Shown: positions 56,653 to 64,000 of the stretch, in pieces
How the letters are laid out: each line of letters begins with the position of its first letter
How positions within the stretch are numbered: the stretch's first letter is position 1
Assembly (NCBI RefSeq): GCF_000576425.1
Contig: NZ_KK069988.1
Location: 539,976-603,975, forward strand
Direction: 5' to 3'
Source: Brachybacterium phenoliresistens
GTDB taxonomy: Bacteria; Actinomycetota; Actinomycetes; Actinomycetales; Dermabacteraceae
Length of the DNA: 64,000 nucleotides
Made by a program: the position numbers and the translations under genes
Notes under the pieces: model-generated
Databases searched by the model: none
The model's input: only the letters and a program-made list of their open reading frames with translations
What the model was told of the DNA's origin: nothing

Positions 56653-58464
56653 GTGAGAGAGTTCGGGACACCCGCCAAGCACACGAGCCGGGAGGACGAG
56701 AACGCCACCGATCTCCTCCTCGAACGGCATCGGCAGTACCCCGGGATCGCCCTGTTCGAGGTGGCCGGGGCCGACGGCCGCCGGGTTCCCATGACCTCCG
56801 CGCAGTTCCTCGGTGCGGTGCGGGCGCTGGCCAAGGGCCTCCTCGCCGCGGGCCTCGAGCAGGGGGACGTGGTCGCGATCATGTCGCGCACCCGCTACGA
56901 ATGGGTGCTGGCGGACTGGGCCGTGTGGTTCGCCGGCGGCGTGTCCGTCGCCGTCTACGAGACCTCCTCCCCCTCGCAGGTCCAGTGGATCGCCGGGGAC
57001 TCCGGCGCCCGGTTCGCGATCGTCGAGAGCACGCGCCACGCGCAGGACTTCGCCTCCGTGCGCGGCGAGCTGCCCGCCCTCGAGCAGATCTGGACCATCG
57101 ACGACGGCGACCTCGACGCCCTCGCGGCCTCCGGCGCGGAGATCGACGACGCGGACCTGGAGGCGGCCCGGACCGCCCGCACCCTCGCGGACACGGCGAC
57201 CCTCATCTACACCTCCGGGACGACCGGCCGCCCCAAGGGCGCCGAGCTCACCCACGGCAACTTCGTGGACACCTCCCGCGCCGCGATCACGCAGTTCGGC
57301 GAGTCGGTGCTGCCGCCCGGCTCCCGGGCGCTCATGTTCCTGCCCCTGGCCCATGTCTTCGCGCGCCTGCTCTCGGTGACCCAGGTCGCCGCCGGTGCGA
57401 CCACGGCCTTCACCCCGGACACCAAGAACCTGCTGGGCGACCTGGCCGACTTCCGGCCCACGTTCCTGCTGGCGGTCCCGCGGGTGTTCGAGAAGGTCTA
57501 CAACAGTGCCGAGCAGAAAGCCATCGCCGGCGGCAAGGGGAAGATCTTCGCGCTGGCGGCCAGGACCGCCGTCTCCTACTCGCAGGCCCTGTCGGCCGGC
57601 CGGGTCTCCCCCGTGCTGAAGGCCAAGCACGCCGTCTTCGACAAGCTCGTCTACGGGAAGCTGCGCGACGCCATGGGCGGGCAGGTGCGATGGAGCGTCT
57701 CCGGCGGCGCGCCCCTGGGCGAGCGCATCTCGCACTTCTTCCGCGGCATCGGCGTGACGATCCTGGAGGGCTACGGCCTGACCGAGACCACCGCGCCGGT
57801 CAGCGTGAACCCGCCCTGGGACCCGCGGCCGGGCACGGTCGGACCGCCGCTGCCCGGCGTCACCGTCGCGATCTCCGAGAGCGGGGAGGTGCTGGTCAAG
57901 GGCGTGGTCGTGTTCAAGGGCTACCACGGCAACCCCGAGGCGACCGCCGAGGCGCTCCGGGACGGCTGGTTCCACACCGGGGACATCGGGTCCCTCGACG
58001 AGGACGGCTACCTCTCCATCACGGGGCGCTCCAAGGAGCTGATCGTCACCGCCGGGGGCAAGAACGTCTCCCCGGCCGTGCTCGAGGACCGCCTCCGCGC
58101 CCATCCGCTGATCAGCCAGTGCATGGTGGTCGGCGACCAGAAGCCGTTCATCGCGGCGATCCTCACCCTGGACGCGGAGATGCTCCCCACCTGGCTGAAG
58201 AACCACGACCAGCCCGAGCTGTCGGTGGCCGAGGCCGCGGGCAACGAGGCCGTCCGCGCCGAGCTGCAGCGGGCCGTGGACTCGGCCAACGAGGCGGTCT
58301 CGCGCGCCGAGTCGATCCGCACCTTCGAGGTCATCGACACCGACTTCACCGAGGAGAACGGCTACCTGACCCCCTCGCTGAAGCTGAAGCGCAATGTCGT
58401 GAGCAAGGACTACTCGGAGATCATCGAGCGGATCTACTCCGGCACGAAGCCGCCGACCGCCTGA
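56653..58464 (+). CDS. long-chain fatty acid-CoA ligase (FadD15-like)
   Basis: 603 residues. Adenylating enzyme activating long-chain fatty acids: P-loop IYTSGTTGRPKGAELTH (about 185-201), VSGGAPLGERISHFF, GYGLTETTAP, HTGDIG and SLKLKRNVV with the catalytic Lys near 577. GTG start has GAAGGAG upstream. FadD15-type enzymes sit at the cell membrane. Position equals Rv2187. Confidence 0.95.
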   Translation: MREFGTPAKHTSREDENATDLLLERHRQYPGIALFEVAGADGRRVPMTSAQFLGAVRALAKGLLAAGLEQGDVVAIMSRTRYEWVLADWAVWFAGGVSVAVYETSSPSQVQWIAGDSGARFAIVESTRHAQDFASVRGELPALEQIWTIDDGDLDALAASGAEIDDADLEAARTARTLADTATLIYTSGTTGRPKGAELTHGNFVDTSRAAITQFGESVLPPGSRALMFLPLAHVFARLLSVTQVAAGATTAFTPDTKNLLGDLADFRPTFLLAVPRVFEKVYNSAEQKAIAGGKGKIFALAARTAVSYSQALSAGRVSPVLKAKHAVFDKLVYGKLRDAMGGQVRWSVSGGAPLGERISHFFRGIGVTILEGYGLTETTAPVSVNPPWDPRPGTVGPPLPGVTVAISESGEVLVKGVVVFKGYHGNPEATAEALRDGWFHTGDIGSLDEDGYLSITGRSKELIVTAGGKNVSPAVLEDRLRAHPLISQCMVVGDQKPFIAAILTLDAEMLPTWLKNHDQPELSVAEAAGNEAVRAELQRAVDSANEAVSRAESIRTFEVIDTDFTEENGYLTPSLKLKRNVVSKDYSEIIERIYSGTKPPTA

Positions 58465-58485
58465 TCCCGCGCGGCCCCGCCGCAC

Positions 58486-58528
58486 CGGCGCCCCGCCCTC
58501 CGGCCCCCGGCCGGATGTCGGGGCGCCG
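58486..58528 (+). terminator. terminator candidate after the acyl-CoA ligase gene
   Basis: CGGCGCCCC (58486-58494) pairs with GGGGCGCCG (58520-58528) over a 25-base loop. The next gene's -10 box begins three bases later. Confidence 0.4.
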
Positions 58529-58531
58529 CCG

Positions 58532-58537
58532 TATCCT
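58532..58537 (+). promoter_or_regulatory. -10 of the DEDDh nuclease gene (leaderless)
   Basis: TATCCT, six bases before the ATG at 58544. Confidence 0.65.
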
Positions 58538-58543
58538 GCGGGC

Positions 58544-60211
58544 ATGAGCTCCCCGACCCGTCGACCTCGCCGCCTGCGCGGGCAGCTCTCCCTCGAGGAC
58601 CTGGGCACCCCCCTGCCGGAGGCGGAGCTCGTCGTGGTGGACCTCGAGACCACGGGCACGGACCCCGCGCACGACGCCATCACCGAGATCGGGGCGGTCC
58701 GGCTGCGCGGCGGGGAGGTGCTCGGCGAGTTCCGCTCCTTCGTCGATCCCGAGCGCCCCATCCCGGCCTACGTCGCGAGCCTGACCGGGATCAGCGACGC
58801 CACGGTCGCCGGAGCGCCGCGCATCCAGGCCGTACTGCCGATGTTCCTGGACTTCGCCCACGACGCCGCCCTCGTCGCGCACAACGCCCGCTTCGACGTG
58901 TCCTTCCTGCGCGCGCAGGCCGCCCGCATCGGCGTGGGCTGGCCCGACCCGCAGGTGCTGGACACCCTGCTGCTGGCGCGGCAGGTGTTCGGTCGCGACG
59001 AGGTGCGCGACCACAAGCTCTCGACCCTGGCCGCGCATGTGGGTGCGAGCGTGGCCCCGGACCACCGGGCCCTCTCGGACGCGAGGGCGACCGTGGACGT
59101 CCTGCACGCGATCATCGAGCGTCTGGGCCCGCACCGCGCCGGCACCCTCGAGGACCTCGCCTCGGCGCATCGCACGGTCGCCCCCGTGCAGCTGCGCAAA
59201 CGGCACCTGGCCGCCGACGTCCCCGCCGGGCCCGGGGTCTACCAGTTCCTCGGCGAGGGGGACCAGGTGCTGTACGTGGGCACCTCCGGGGACCTGCGCA
59301 CCCGGGTGCGCACCTACTTCTCCGCCTCCGAGCGGCGGCGCAAGGTGCTGGACATGCTGCCGCGCGCCCAGCGCATCCGGACCATCTCCTGCGCCAGCGC
59401 CCTCGAGGCCTCGGTGCGGGAGCTGCGCACCATCGCCGCCGAGCAGCCGCCGGCCAACCGGCACGGGCTGAAGCCGGAGAAGGCGCTGTGGCTGCGTCTG
59501 GGTCCCGGCGCCGAGGGGCTCCGGGCCGCGCGCCTGGCCCGGGACGAGTCCGACGGCTCCGCGCACATCGGCCCCCTGCGCTCGCGCCACGACGTCGAGC
59601 CGCTGCGGGGGCTGCTGTCCGACGCCGTCCTCGGGCGCGGCGCCGCCTTCGAGGGGCGGTCCCCCGCCCGCACGATCGCCTCCGCCCACCACGAGGCCCT
59701 GCGCACGGTTATGGTCCAGGACCCGCGGGCCGTGGTGGACCATGCCACCGCACGGATGCGGCGCTTCTCCGCGGACGGCCGCTACGAGGACGCGGCCCGC
59801 GTGCGCTCCCTCGCCGAGACGTACCTGCGGGCCGCCGAGCGCGCCGCGCGGCTGCGGGCGATCCGTGCCTGCGACCTGCTGGTGGCCGCGCGGCCCCACG
59901 AGGACCGACGCAGCGGGGCCCGCAGCTGGGAGCTGCTCGCCGTGCGCGGCGGCCGCTTCGCCGGAGCGGCGATGGTGCCGATGGCCGCCGACCCCCTGCC
60001 GGTGGCGCGCTCCCTCGCCGCGACGGGGACCGGCGAGTCCGCGCTGTGCACGCCGATGTGCCAGGGCTACCACCAGGAGACCGAGCTGCTGCTGCGCTGG
60101 CTGGACGAGGACGGGGTGCGGATCGTCCTGCGCGAGGGCGTCTGGCTCTCCCCCGCCCGGGCGCGCTTCGACATGGCGCAGCTGCAGGAGAGCTACGCAC
60201 GCACGCACTAG
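58544..60211 (+). CDS. DEDDh 3'-5' exonuclease fused to a GIY-YIG (UvrC-like) nuclease domain
   Basis: 555 residues. DnaQ-like exonuclease (25-200): D33 and E35 in VVDLETTGTD, HNARFDVSFL, and DHRALSDARAT as the final H..D. A GIY-YIG domain (about 218-300) follows, with GPGVYQFLGEGDQVLYVGTS. Then a helical UvrB/UvrC-like region containing SADGRYEDAARVR. Equivalent of M. tuberculosis Rv2191. The UvrC RNase H-like endonuclease and the HhH end are absent. A DNA repair role is probable, not proved. ATG at 58544 is leaderless. Confidence 0.9.
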   Translation: MSSPTRRPRRLRGQLSLEDLGTPLPEAELVVVDLETTGTDPAHDAITEIGAVRLRGGEVLGEFRSFVDPERPIPAYVASLTGISDATVAGAPRIQAVLPMFLDFAHDAALVAHNARFDVSFLRAQAARIGVGWPDPQVLDTLLLARQVFGRDEVRDHKLSTLAAHVGASVAPDHRALSDARATVDVLHAIIERLGPHRAGTLEDLASAHRTVAPVQLRKRHLAADVPAGPGVYQFLGEGDQVLYVGTSGDLRTRVRTYFSASERRRKVLDMLPRAQRIRTISCASALEASVRELRTIAAEQPPANRHGLKPEKALWLRLGPGAEGLRAARLARDESDGSAHIGPLRSRHDVEPLRGLLSDAVLGRGAAFEGRSPARTIASAHHEALRTVMVQDPRAVVDHATARMRRFSADGRYEDAARVRSLAETYLRAAERAARLRAIRACDLLVAARPHEDRRSGARSWELLAVRGGRFAGAAMVPMAADPLPVARSLAATGTGESALCTPMCQGYHQETELLLRWLDEDGVRIVLREGVWLSPARARFDMAQLQESYARTH

Positions 60212-60307
60212 GGTGGGCGCTGGGCCGATCATCCCCCGCCGCGGGCGCCCGCCCCGGCGCGCGAGGACGCGGCCGGCAGCACCCACCACCCCGCAGCAGG
60301 AGGCACC

Positions 60308-60589
60308 ATGATCACCGCCATCGTCTCGATCATCGTCGACGGCCGTCTCATCCCCGAGGTCGCCGAGCAGGTCGTCGACATCCCCGCGGTCGACCAGGTC
60401 TACTCGGTCACCGGGGACGTGGACCTCATCGCCGTGGTGCGGGTGCGCGAGCACGAGGAGCTCGCCGCCGTCATCGCCGACCGGATCGGGAAGGTCGAGG
60501 GGGTCCTGGACACGACGACGAACATCGCCTTCAAGACCTACTCGAAGACCGACCTGGACGCCGCCTTCGATCTGGGCATCGACGGCTGA
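60308..60589 (+). CDS. stand-alone RAM-domain (Lrp/AsnC effector) protein
   Basis: 93 residues: only the effector-binding half of Lrp/AsnC, no HTH. VYSVTGDVDLIAVVRV and the conserved TTTNIAF are clear. Such short proteins bind amino acids as ring oligomers. AGGAGG is just before the ATG. It is convergent with trpD, 37 bases apart; a link to amino acid sensing is inference. Confidence 0.9.
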   Translation: MITAIVSIIVDGRLIPEVAEQVVDIPAVDQVYSVTGDVDLIAVVRVREHEELAAVIADRIGKVEGVLDTTTNIAFKTYSKTDLDAAFDLGIDG

Positions 60590-60626
60590 GGCAGCACGGG
60601 CAGCGGCCGCCCCCGCCCCGCAGGAA

Positions 60627-61709
60627 TCAGCGCTGCGCGTCGAAGGCGCGCTGGGAGGCGGCCGCCCAGCGCTCCAGGACGCCGGCCGCCGCGCCCGCGT
60701 CCAGCGCGGCCGACGCCTCCTGGTAGCCGGCCACGAAGCGCTCCGCGAAGCCGTCGTCCTCGCCCTGGTCGATGCCGTCGTGGGCCACCAGGCCCGCCGC
60801 GGCGTTCAGCAGCACCGCCTCCCGGATCGGGCCCATGCGACCGCTCCGCTCCCCGGCGAAGACCTGCCGGGCGACCTCGGCGTTCTCCTCGGCCGTCCCG
60901 CCGCGCAGCGCGCCGATGGGGCTGCGGGGCACCCCGAGCAGCGCCTCCGGGTCCAGCACGTGCTCGCGGATCGTGCCGCCCCGCACCTCCCAGATGTCGC
61001 TGGGCGACTGCACCGTGATCTCGTCCAGCCCGTCCTGGCCGCGGAACACCAGGGCGCTCGTCCCCCGCTCGGCGAAGACGCCGGCGACGGTCGGGGCCAT
61101 GACGGCGTCGGCCACGCCCACCGCGCCCGCCCGCGGCCGTCCCGGGTTGGTGATCGGCCCGAGGAAATTCAGCACGGTGGGGACGCCCAGCCCCTTGCGC
61201 GCCTCGGCGGCATGGCGCATCGACGGATGGAACAGCACGGCGAACAGGAAGGTGATCCCGACCTCCTCGACCATCGCGGCGACGTCGGGGACCGGCAGAT
61301 CCAGGCGCACGCCGAGCACCTCGAGCACGTCCGCGGAGCCGCTGCGCGAGCTCGAGGCCCGGTTGCCGTGCTTGACGACCCGGCGGCCCGTCGCGGCGAT
61401 CACCACGGAGGCCATCGTGGAGATGTTCACGGTGCTGGCGAGGTCCCCGCCGGTGCCGACGATGTCCACGGCGTGGCGCGGCACCTCGATGGGGCGCGCG
61501 TGCTCGACCATCACATCGGCCAGCGCGGCGAGCTCGGCGCTGGTGACGCCCTTGGAGGCCAGGGCGACCAGGAAGCCCGCCAGCTGCACGGAGGTGGCGG
61601 CCCCGTCCATCAGCTCGCCCATCGCCCACGCCGCCCAGTCCGCGGGAAGGTCCTCTCCGCGCACCAGATGGGAGGTCAGGACCGGCCACGTGGGGGATGT
61701 CGCACTCAT
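60627..61709 (-). CDS. trpD: anthranilate phosphoribosyltransferase
   Basis: Tryptophan pathway enzyme joining anthranilate and PRPP. 360 residues: GTGGD (85-89), NIST (95-98), KHGNRASSSRSGSADVLEVLG (113-133, shortened here to the motif ends), NFLGPITNPGR, and DEIT-type QDGLDEIT. ATG at 61709 lies six bases after a CAGAAT -10-like box, so possibly leaderless. Other trp genes are elsewhere, as is common for this phylum (Rv2192c is equivalent). Confidence 0.95.
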   Translation of the reverse strand: MSATSPTWPVLTSHLVRGEDLPADWAAWAMGELMDGAATSVQLAGFLVALASKGVTSAELAALADVMVEHARPIEVPRHAVDIVGTGGDLASTVNISTMASVVIAATGRRVVKHGNRASSSRSGSADVLEVLGVRLDLPVPDVAAMVEEVGITFLFAVLFHPSMRHAAEARKGLGVPTVLNFLGPITNPGRPRAGAVGVADAVMAPTVAGVFAERGTSALVFRGQDGLDEITVQSPSDIWEVRGGTIREHVLDPEALLGVPRSPIGALRGGTAEENAEVARQVFAGERSGRMGPIREAVLLNAAAGLVAHDGIDQGEDDGFAERFVAGYQEASAALDAGAAAGVLERWAAASQRAFDAQR

Positions 61710-61953
61710 GGCGCCATTCTGGCATCCGCGGGCCGCCGCAGGCGCGATCGTCCCGTCCCGGACGGCCTGCCGGGGCACCGCGCCGCACCGGCACGGACAG
61801 GTGTCCGTCACAGCACGTGCACGGGCGCGTGTCCGGGTTCATGACAGCTTGTCAGGAGCGATATGCTGGCCGGGACCGTGGGGCGATGCCCCCGGTGCGC
61901 CCGGATGTCGTGTTCCGGCGGCACCGAATCTGACGACACGACATAATGGTGAC
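61710..61953. other. divergent region trpD / ctaE
   Basis: 244 bases. Holds the ctaE -10 and the trpD -10-like box (minus 61721-61716), and a small inverted repeat TGACAGCTTGTCA (61842-61854). No gene; an antisense open frame here has no start signals. Confidence 0.4.
61942..61947 (+). promoter_or_regulatory. ctaE -10 box (leaderless)
   Basis: CATAAT, one change from consensus, six bases before the GTG at 61954. No Shine-Dalgarno. Confidence 0.6.
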
Positions 61954-62658
61954 GTGACTACAGCGACTTTGCCCCAGCGCTCGCCCGCGGTCCCGGCCGT
62001 CGGCCGCCCCAATGCCACGCAGGTCGGCACGCTCGTCTGGCTGTCCAGCGAGCTCATGTTCTTCGCCGGCCTGTTCGCGATGTTCTTCACGCTGCGCGCG
62101 ATGGCTCCGGAGACCTTCTACGAGGGCGAGGGGCACTTCACCCACGGCTTCGCGATGGTCAACACCGCGATCCTGGTGTTCAGCTCCGTCACCTGCCAGA
62201 TGGGCGTGTGGATGGCCGAGGGCCACCTCCCCTGGACCGGCAGCTTCGAGCCGCGGCGCCGCCGCACCGGGTCGATCTTCAACCTCGCGGGCTGGGGCAT
62301 GGTCGAGTGGTACACGCTCACCTTCGTCCTGGGCTCCGTGTTCGTCGCCGGCCAGGCCTACGAGTACACCGAGCTCATCCACCACGGCGTGACGCTGTCC
62401 TCCTCGCCGTTCGGCTCGGTCTTCTACCTCTCGACCGGCTTCCACGGCCTGCACGTGGTCGGCGGCCTGATCGCCTTCCTGTTCGTCCTCGCCCGTGCCT
62501 TCGCCGCGGAGAAGTTCACGCACCACGAGCAGGTCAGCGCCATCTGCATCTCCTACTACTGGCACTTCGTGGATGTCGTGTGGATCGGCCTGTTCAGCAT
62601 CGTGTACCTGCTCGACCCGATCATGGGCCACGTCCCGTGGAACCTCTCGGTCTTCTGA
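61954..62658 (+). CDS. ctaE: cytochrome c oxidase subunit III
   Basis: 234-residue membrane subunit of the aa3-type oxidase, five predicted helices as in actinobacterial CtaE. Motifs WLSSELMFFAGLFAMFFTLRA, TGFHGLHVVGG, YYWHFVDVVWIGLF are the family's. The GTG is taken because the -10 sits directly before it; a much longer upstream frame overlaps trpD antisense and is not coding. Starts the ctaE-qcrC-qcrA cluster, like Rv2193-2195. Confidence 0.96.
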   Translation: MTTATLPQRSPAVPAVGRPNATQVGTLVWLSSELMFFAGLFAMFFTLRAMAPETFYEGEGHFTHGFAMVNTAILVFSSVTCQMGVWMAEGHLPWTGSFEPRRRRTGSIFNLAGWGMVEWYTLTFVLGSVFVAGQAYEYTELIHHGVTLSSSPFGSVFYLSTGFHGLHVVGGLIAFLFVLARAFAAEKFTHHEQVSAICISYYWHFVDVVWIGLFSIVYLLDPIMGHVPWNLSVF

Positions 62659-62725
62659 TGCCGCCCGCCGCCGCCCCGCATCTCCTCAGCTCCCCACGCC
62701 CCACCCACGAATCGAGGTCCACACC

Positions 62726-63526
62726 GTGAAGGCACTCGCCGCGCGCCGTCATCATCCGATGGCGCTACTCGTGATCCTGTTGCTCGCGCTGGTCGCGACC
62801 GGTGGGCTCTACGCCGCCTTCCAGCCCCGGACCGCGCAGGCCGAGACGTACACCGCCGACGACATCCAGCAGGGCGAGGCCCTGTTCCTGGCCAACTGCG
62901 CGACCTGCCACGGCCGCAGCGGCGAGGGCCTCCAGGATGCCGACGGCAACACCCTCGGCCCGTCGCTGATCGGCGTGGGCGCCGCCGCCGTCGACTTCCA
63001 GGTCGGCACCGGCCGCATGCCCATGGAGAACTCCGGCGCGCAGGCGTGGCGCAAGCCGCCGCAGATGAACGAGGAGCAGACCCGGCAGCTGTCGGCGTAC
63101 GTCGCCTCGCTCGGCCCCGGCCCGTCGCTGCCCGACGAGCAGTACCTCGACCCCGCCAACGGCGACGCCACCAAGGGCGGCGAGATCTTCCGCATCAACT
63201 GCGCCATGTGCCACAACGCCGCCGGCGCCGGCGGTGCCCTGACCCGAGGCAAGTTCGCGCCCACGCTCGACGGCGTGGAGCCGAAGCATGTCTACGAGGC
63301 CATGGAGACCGGGCCCCAGAACATGCCCGTCTTCAACGACGACAACCTGACCGCGCAGGACAAGAACGACGTCATCGCGTACCTGCATGCGCTCGAGGAG
63401 AACGGCTCGCCCGGCGGCCTGTCCCTCGGCTCCCTGGGCCCCGTCACCGAGGGCCTGTACGCGTGGACCATCATCCTGTCCCTGCTGACCGCCTGCGCCG
63501 TGTGGCTGGGGGCGAAGGCCAAGTGA
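62726..63526 (+). CDS. qcrC: cytochrome bc1 complex diheme cytochrome c subunit
   Basis: 266 residues. Membrane anchor near the N-terminus (MALLVILLLALVATGGLY), two periplasmic-side cytochrome c domains with heme sites CATCH (58-62) and CAMCH, and a C-terminal helix (LYAWTIILSLLTACAVWLG). The two hemes replace the soluble cytochrome c in the actinobacterial bcc-aa3 supercomplex. GAGGTCC precedes the GTG. The stop overlaps the qcrA GTG by 4 bases. Confidence 0.97.
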   Translation: MKALAARRHHPMALLVILLLALVATGGLYAAFQPRTAQAETYTADDIQQGEALFLANCATCHGRSGEGLQDADGNTLGPSLIGVGAAAVDFQVGTGRMPMENSGAQAWRKPPQMNEEQTRQLSAYVASLGPGPSLPDEQYLDPANGDATKGGEIFRINCAMCHNAAGAGGALTRGKFAPTLDGVEPKHVYEAMETGPQNMPVFNDDNLTAQDKNDVIAYLHALEENGSPGGLSLGSLGPVTEGLYAWTIILSLLTACAVWLGAKAK

Positions 63527-64000
63527 GCACCGAGATGACCGACAACCTCGACGGCACCACCCCTGCGAAGGGCGTCAGCGCCATCGCCCCCAAGGAGGGC
63601 GGCGGCTTCCCGAACCCGGGGCTGCCCCCGCACGTCCACCGCCAGGCGGACACCGACAAGCGCGCCGAGAAGCGCGCCGAGAAGATCGTCGCGGGCATGT
63701 TCGTGCTCTCGATCCTGGGCACGGTCCTGTTCATCGCCTCGTACTTCGTCTTCACTCCGATGGACACGAACCTCCTCGCGGAGGGCGGCACGCTGCGCGC
63801 CGTCTTCTGGTCCAATCTGTTCACGGGCCTCGGCCTGGCGATCGCGGTGTTCTTCATCGGCGCCGCGGCCGTGCACTGGGCCAAGACCCTCATGCCCGAC
63901 GACGAGATGGTCGAGGAGCGGCACGCCACCCGCAGCTCCGACGAGTCGCGCGATCGCGCGGTGGAGATCATCACCGGCGGCCTGCAGGAGTCCGGCATCG
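63523..64000 (+). CDS. qcrA: cytochrome bc1 complex Rieske iron-sulfur subunit, N-terminal part
   Basis: 159 codons visible; the gene continues past the window. GTG overlaps the qcrC stop (GTGA); an in-frame ATG four codons later is the alternative. Visible: a 50-residue charged cytoplasmic head with KRAEKRAEK, then helices about 54-76 and 96-116, as in the multi-helix N-terminus of actinobacterial QcrA. The Rieske domain itself lies beyond the edge, so the identity rests on position and N-terminal pattern. Confidence 0.88.
   Translation, partial: MSTEMTDNLDGTTPAKGVSAIAPKEGGGFPNPGLPPHVHRQADTDKRAEKRAEKIVAGMFVLSILGTVLFIASYFVFTPMDTNLLAEGGTLRAVFWSNLFTGLGLAIAVFFIGAAAVHWAKTLMPDDEMVEERHATRSSDESRDRAVEIITGGLQESGI

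Overview
The window is a very GC-rich stretch (one 60-base sample I counted, 56821-56880, is 78% G+C) of an actinobacterial chromosome. Evidence for the phylum: SepH, DUF4193, DUF3093 and DUF3710 family proteins, a PknL-type PASTA kinase, a class II DAHP synthase, a ctaE-qcrC-qcrA cytochrome cluster, many GTG starts, and many start codons placed 6-9 bases after a TANNNT -10 box (leaderless mRNAs). The gene content and order best fit the Micrococcales, and something like Brachybacterium/Dermabacteraceae is my best guess; that rank is inference. No rRNA, tRNA, CRISPR array, insertion sequence or prophage was seen.

Layout. 1-2.8 kb: an ABC-F ATPase (cut by the window edge) divergent from alanine dehydrogenase. 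2.8-8.1 kb: the iron-sulfur assembly operon sufR-sufB-sufD-Rieske-sufC-sufT (minus strand), coupled by short overlaps and closed by a 15-bp-stem terminator; sufS and sufU are not in it. 8.2-13.0 kb: a Xi-class glutathione-transferase-like reductase, a two-gene ABC-2 exporter, heme A synthase and methionine aminopeptidase. 13.07-17.34 kb: a lower-GC island (57% in a counted sample) with a 1241-residue membrane KAP P-loop NTPase and a possible GTGA-coupled 61-residue protein; this is the best candidate for an undescribed, perhaps anti-phage, system. 17.4-20.2 kb: aconitase with a 14-bp palindrome in its promoter region.

20.6-30.6 kb: a block whose order, as I recall it, matches M. tuberculosis Rv2689c-Rv2700 closely: TrmA-like RNA methyltransferase, KimA-like potassium importer, two TrkA/RCK proteins, DUF3159, OB-fold protein, DUF3710, dUTPase, DUF3093, DUF4193 and then SepH. 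30.8-43 kb: a phosphodiesterase/DUF5998/protein-acetyltransferase operon, topoisomerase IV subunits A and B (unlinked, opposite strands), a hexose-phosphate epimerase, a metallophosphoesterase and hisF, and the small zinc protein DUF7455. 43-48 kb: a broken CPBP protease gene, the primary sigma factor, a universal stress protein, homoserine O-acetyltransferase and a DUF4192 protein.

48.2-64 kb: a second block matching Rv2173-Rv2195: polyprenyl diphosphate synthase, Rv2175c-like DNA-binding protein, PknL, DAHP synthase, 1-acylglycerol-phosphate acyltransferase, a hydrolase, ROK glucokinase, long-chain acyl-CoA ligase, a DEDDh/GIY-YIG nuclease, a RAM-domain protein, trpD, ctaE, qcrC and the start of qcrA. 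The last three, together with ctaA at 11 kb, serve the aa3-type oxidase and cytochrome bcc branch of respiration.

Gene ends are decorated with strong hairpins and, at several places, short tandem repeats (10-bp, 36-bp and 47-bp units). The 47-bp unit duplicates the stop codons of two convergent genes.
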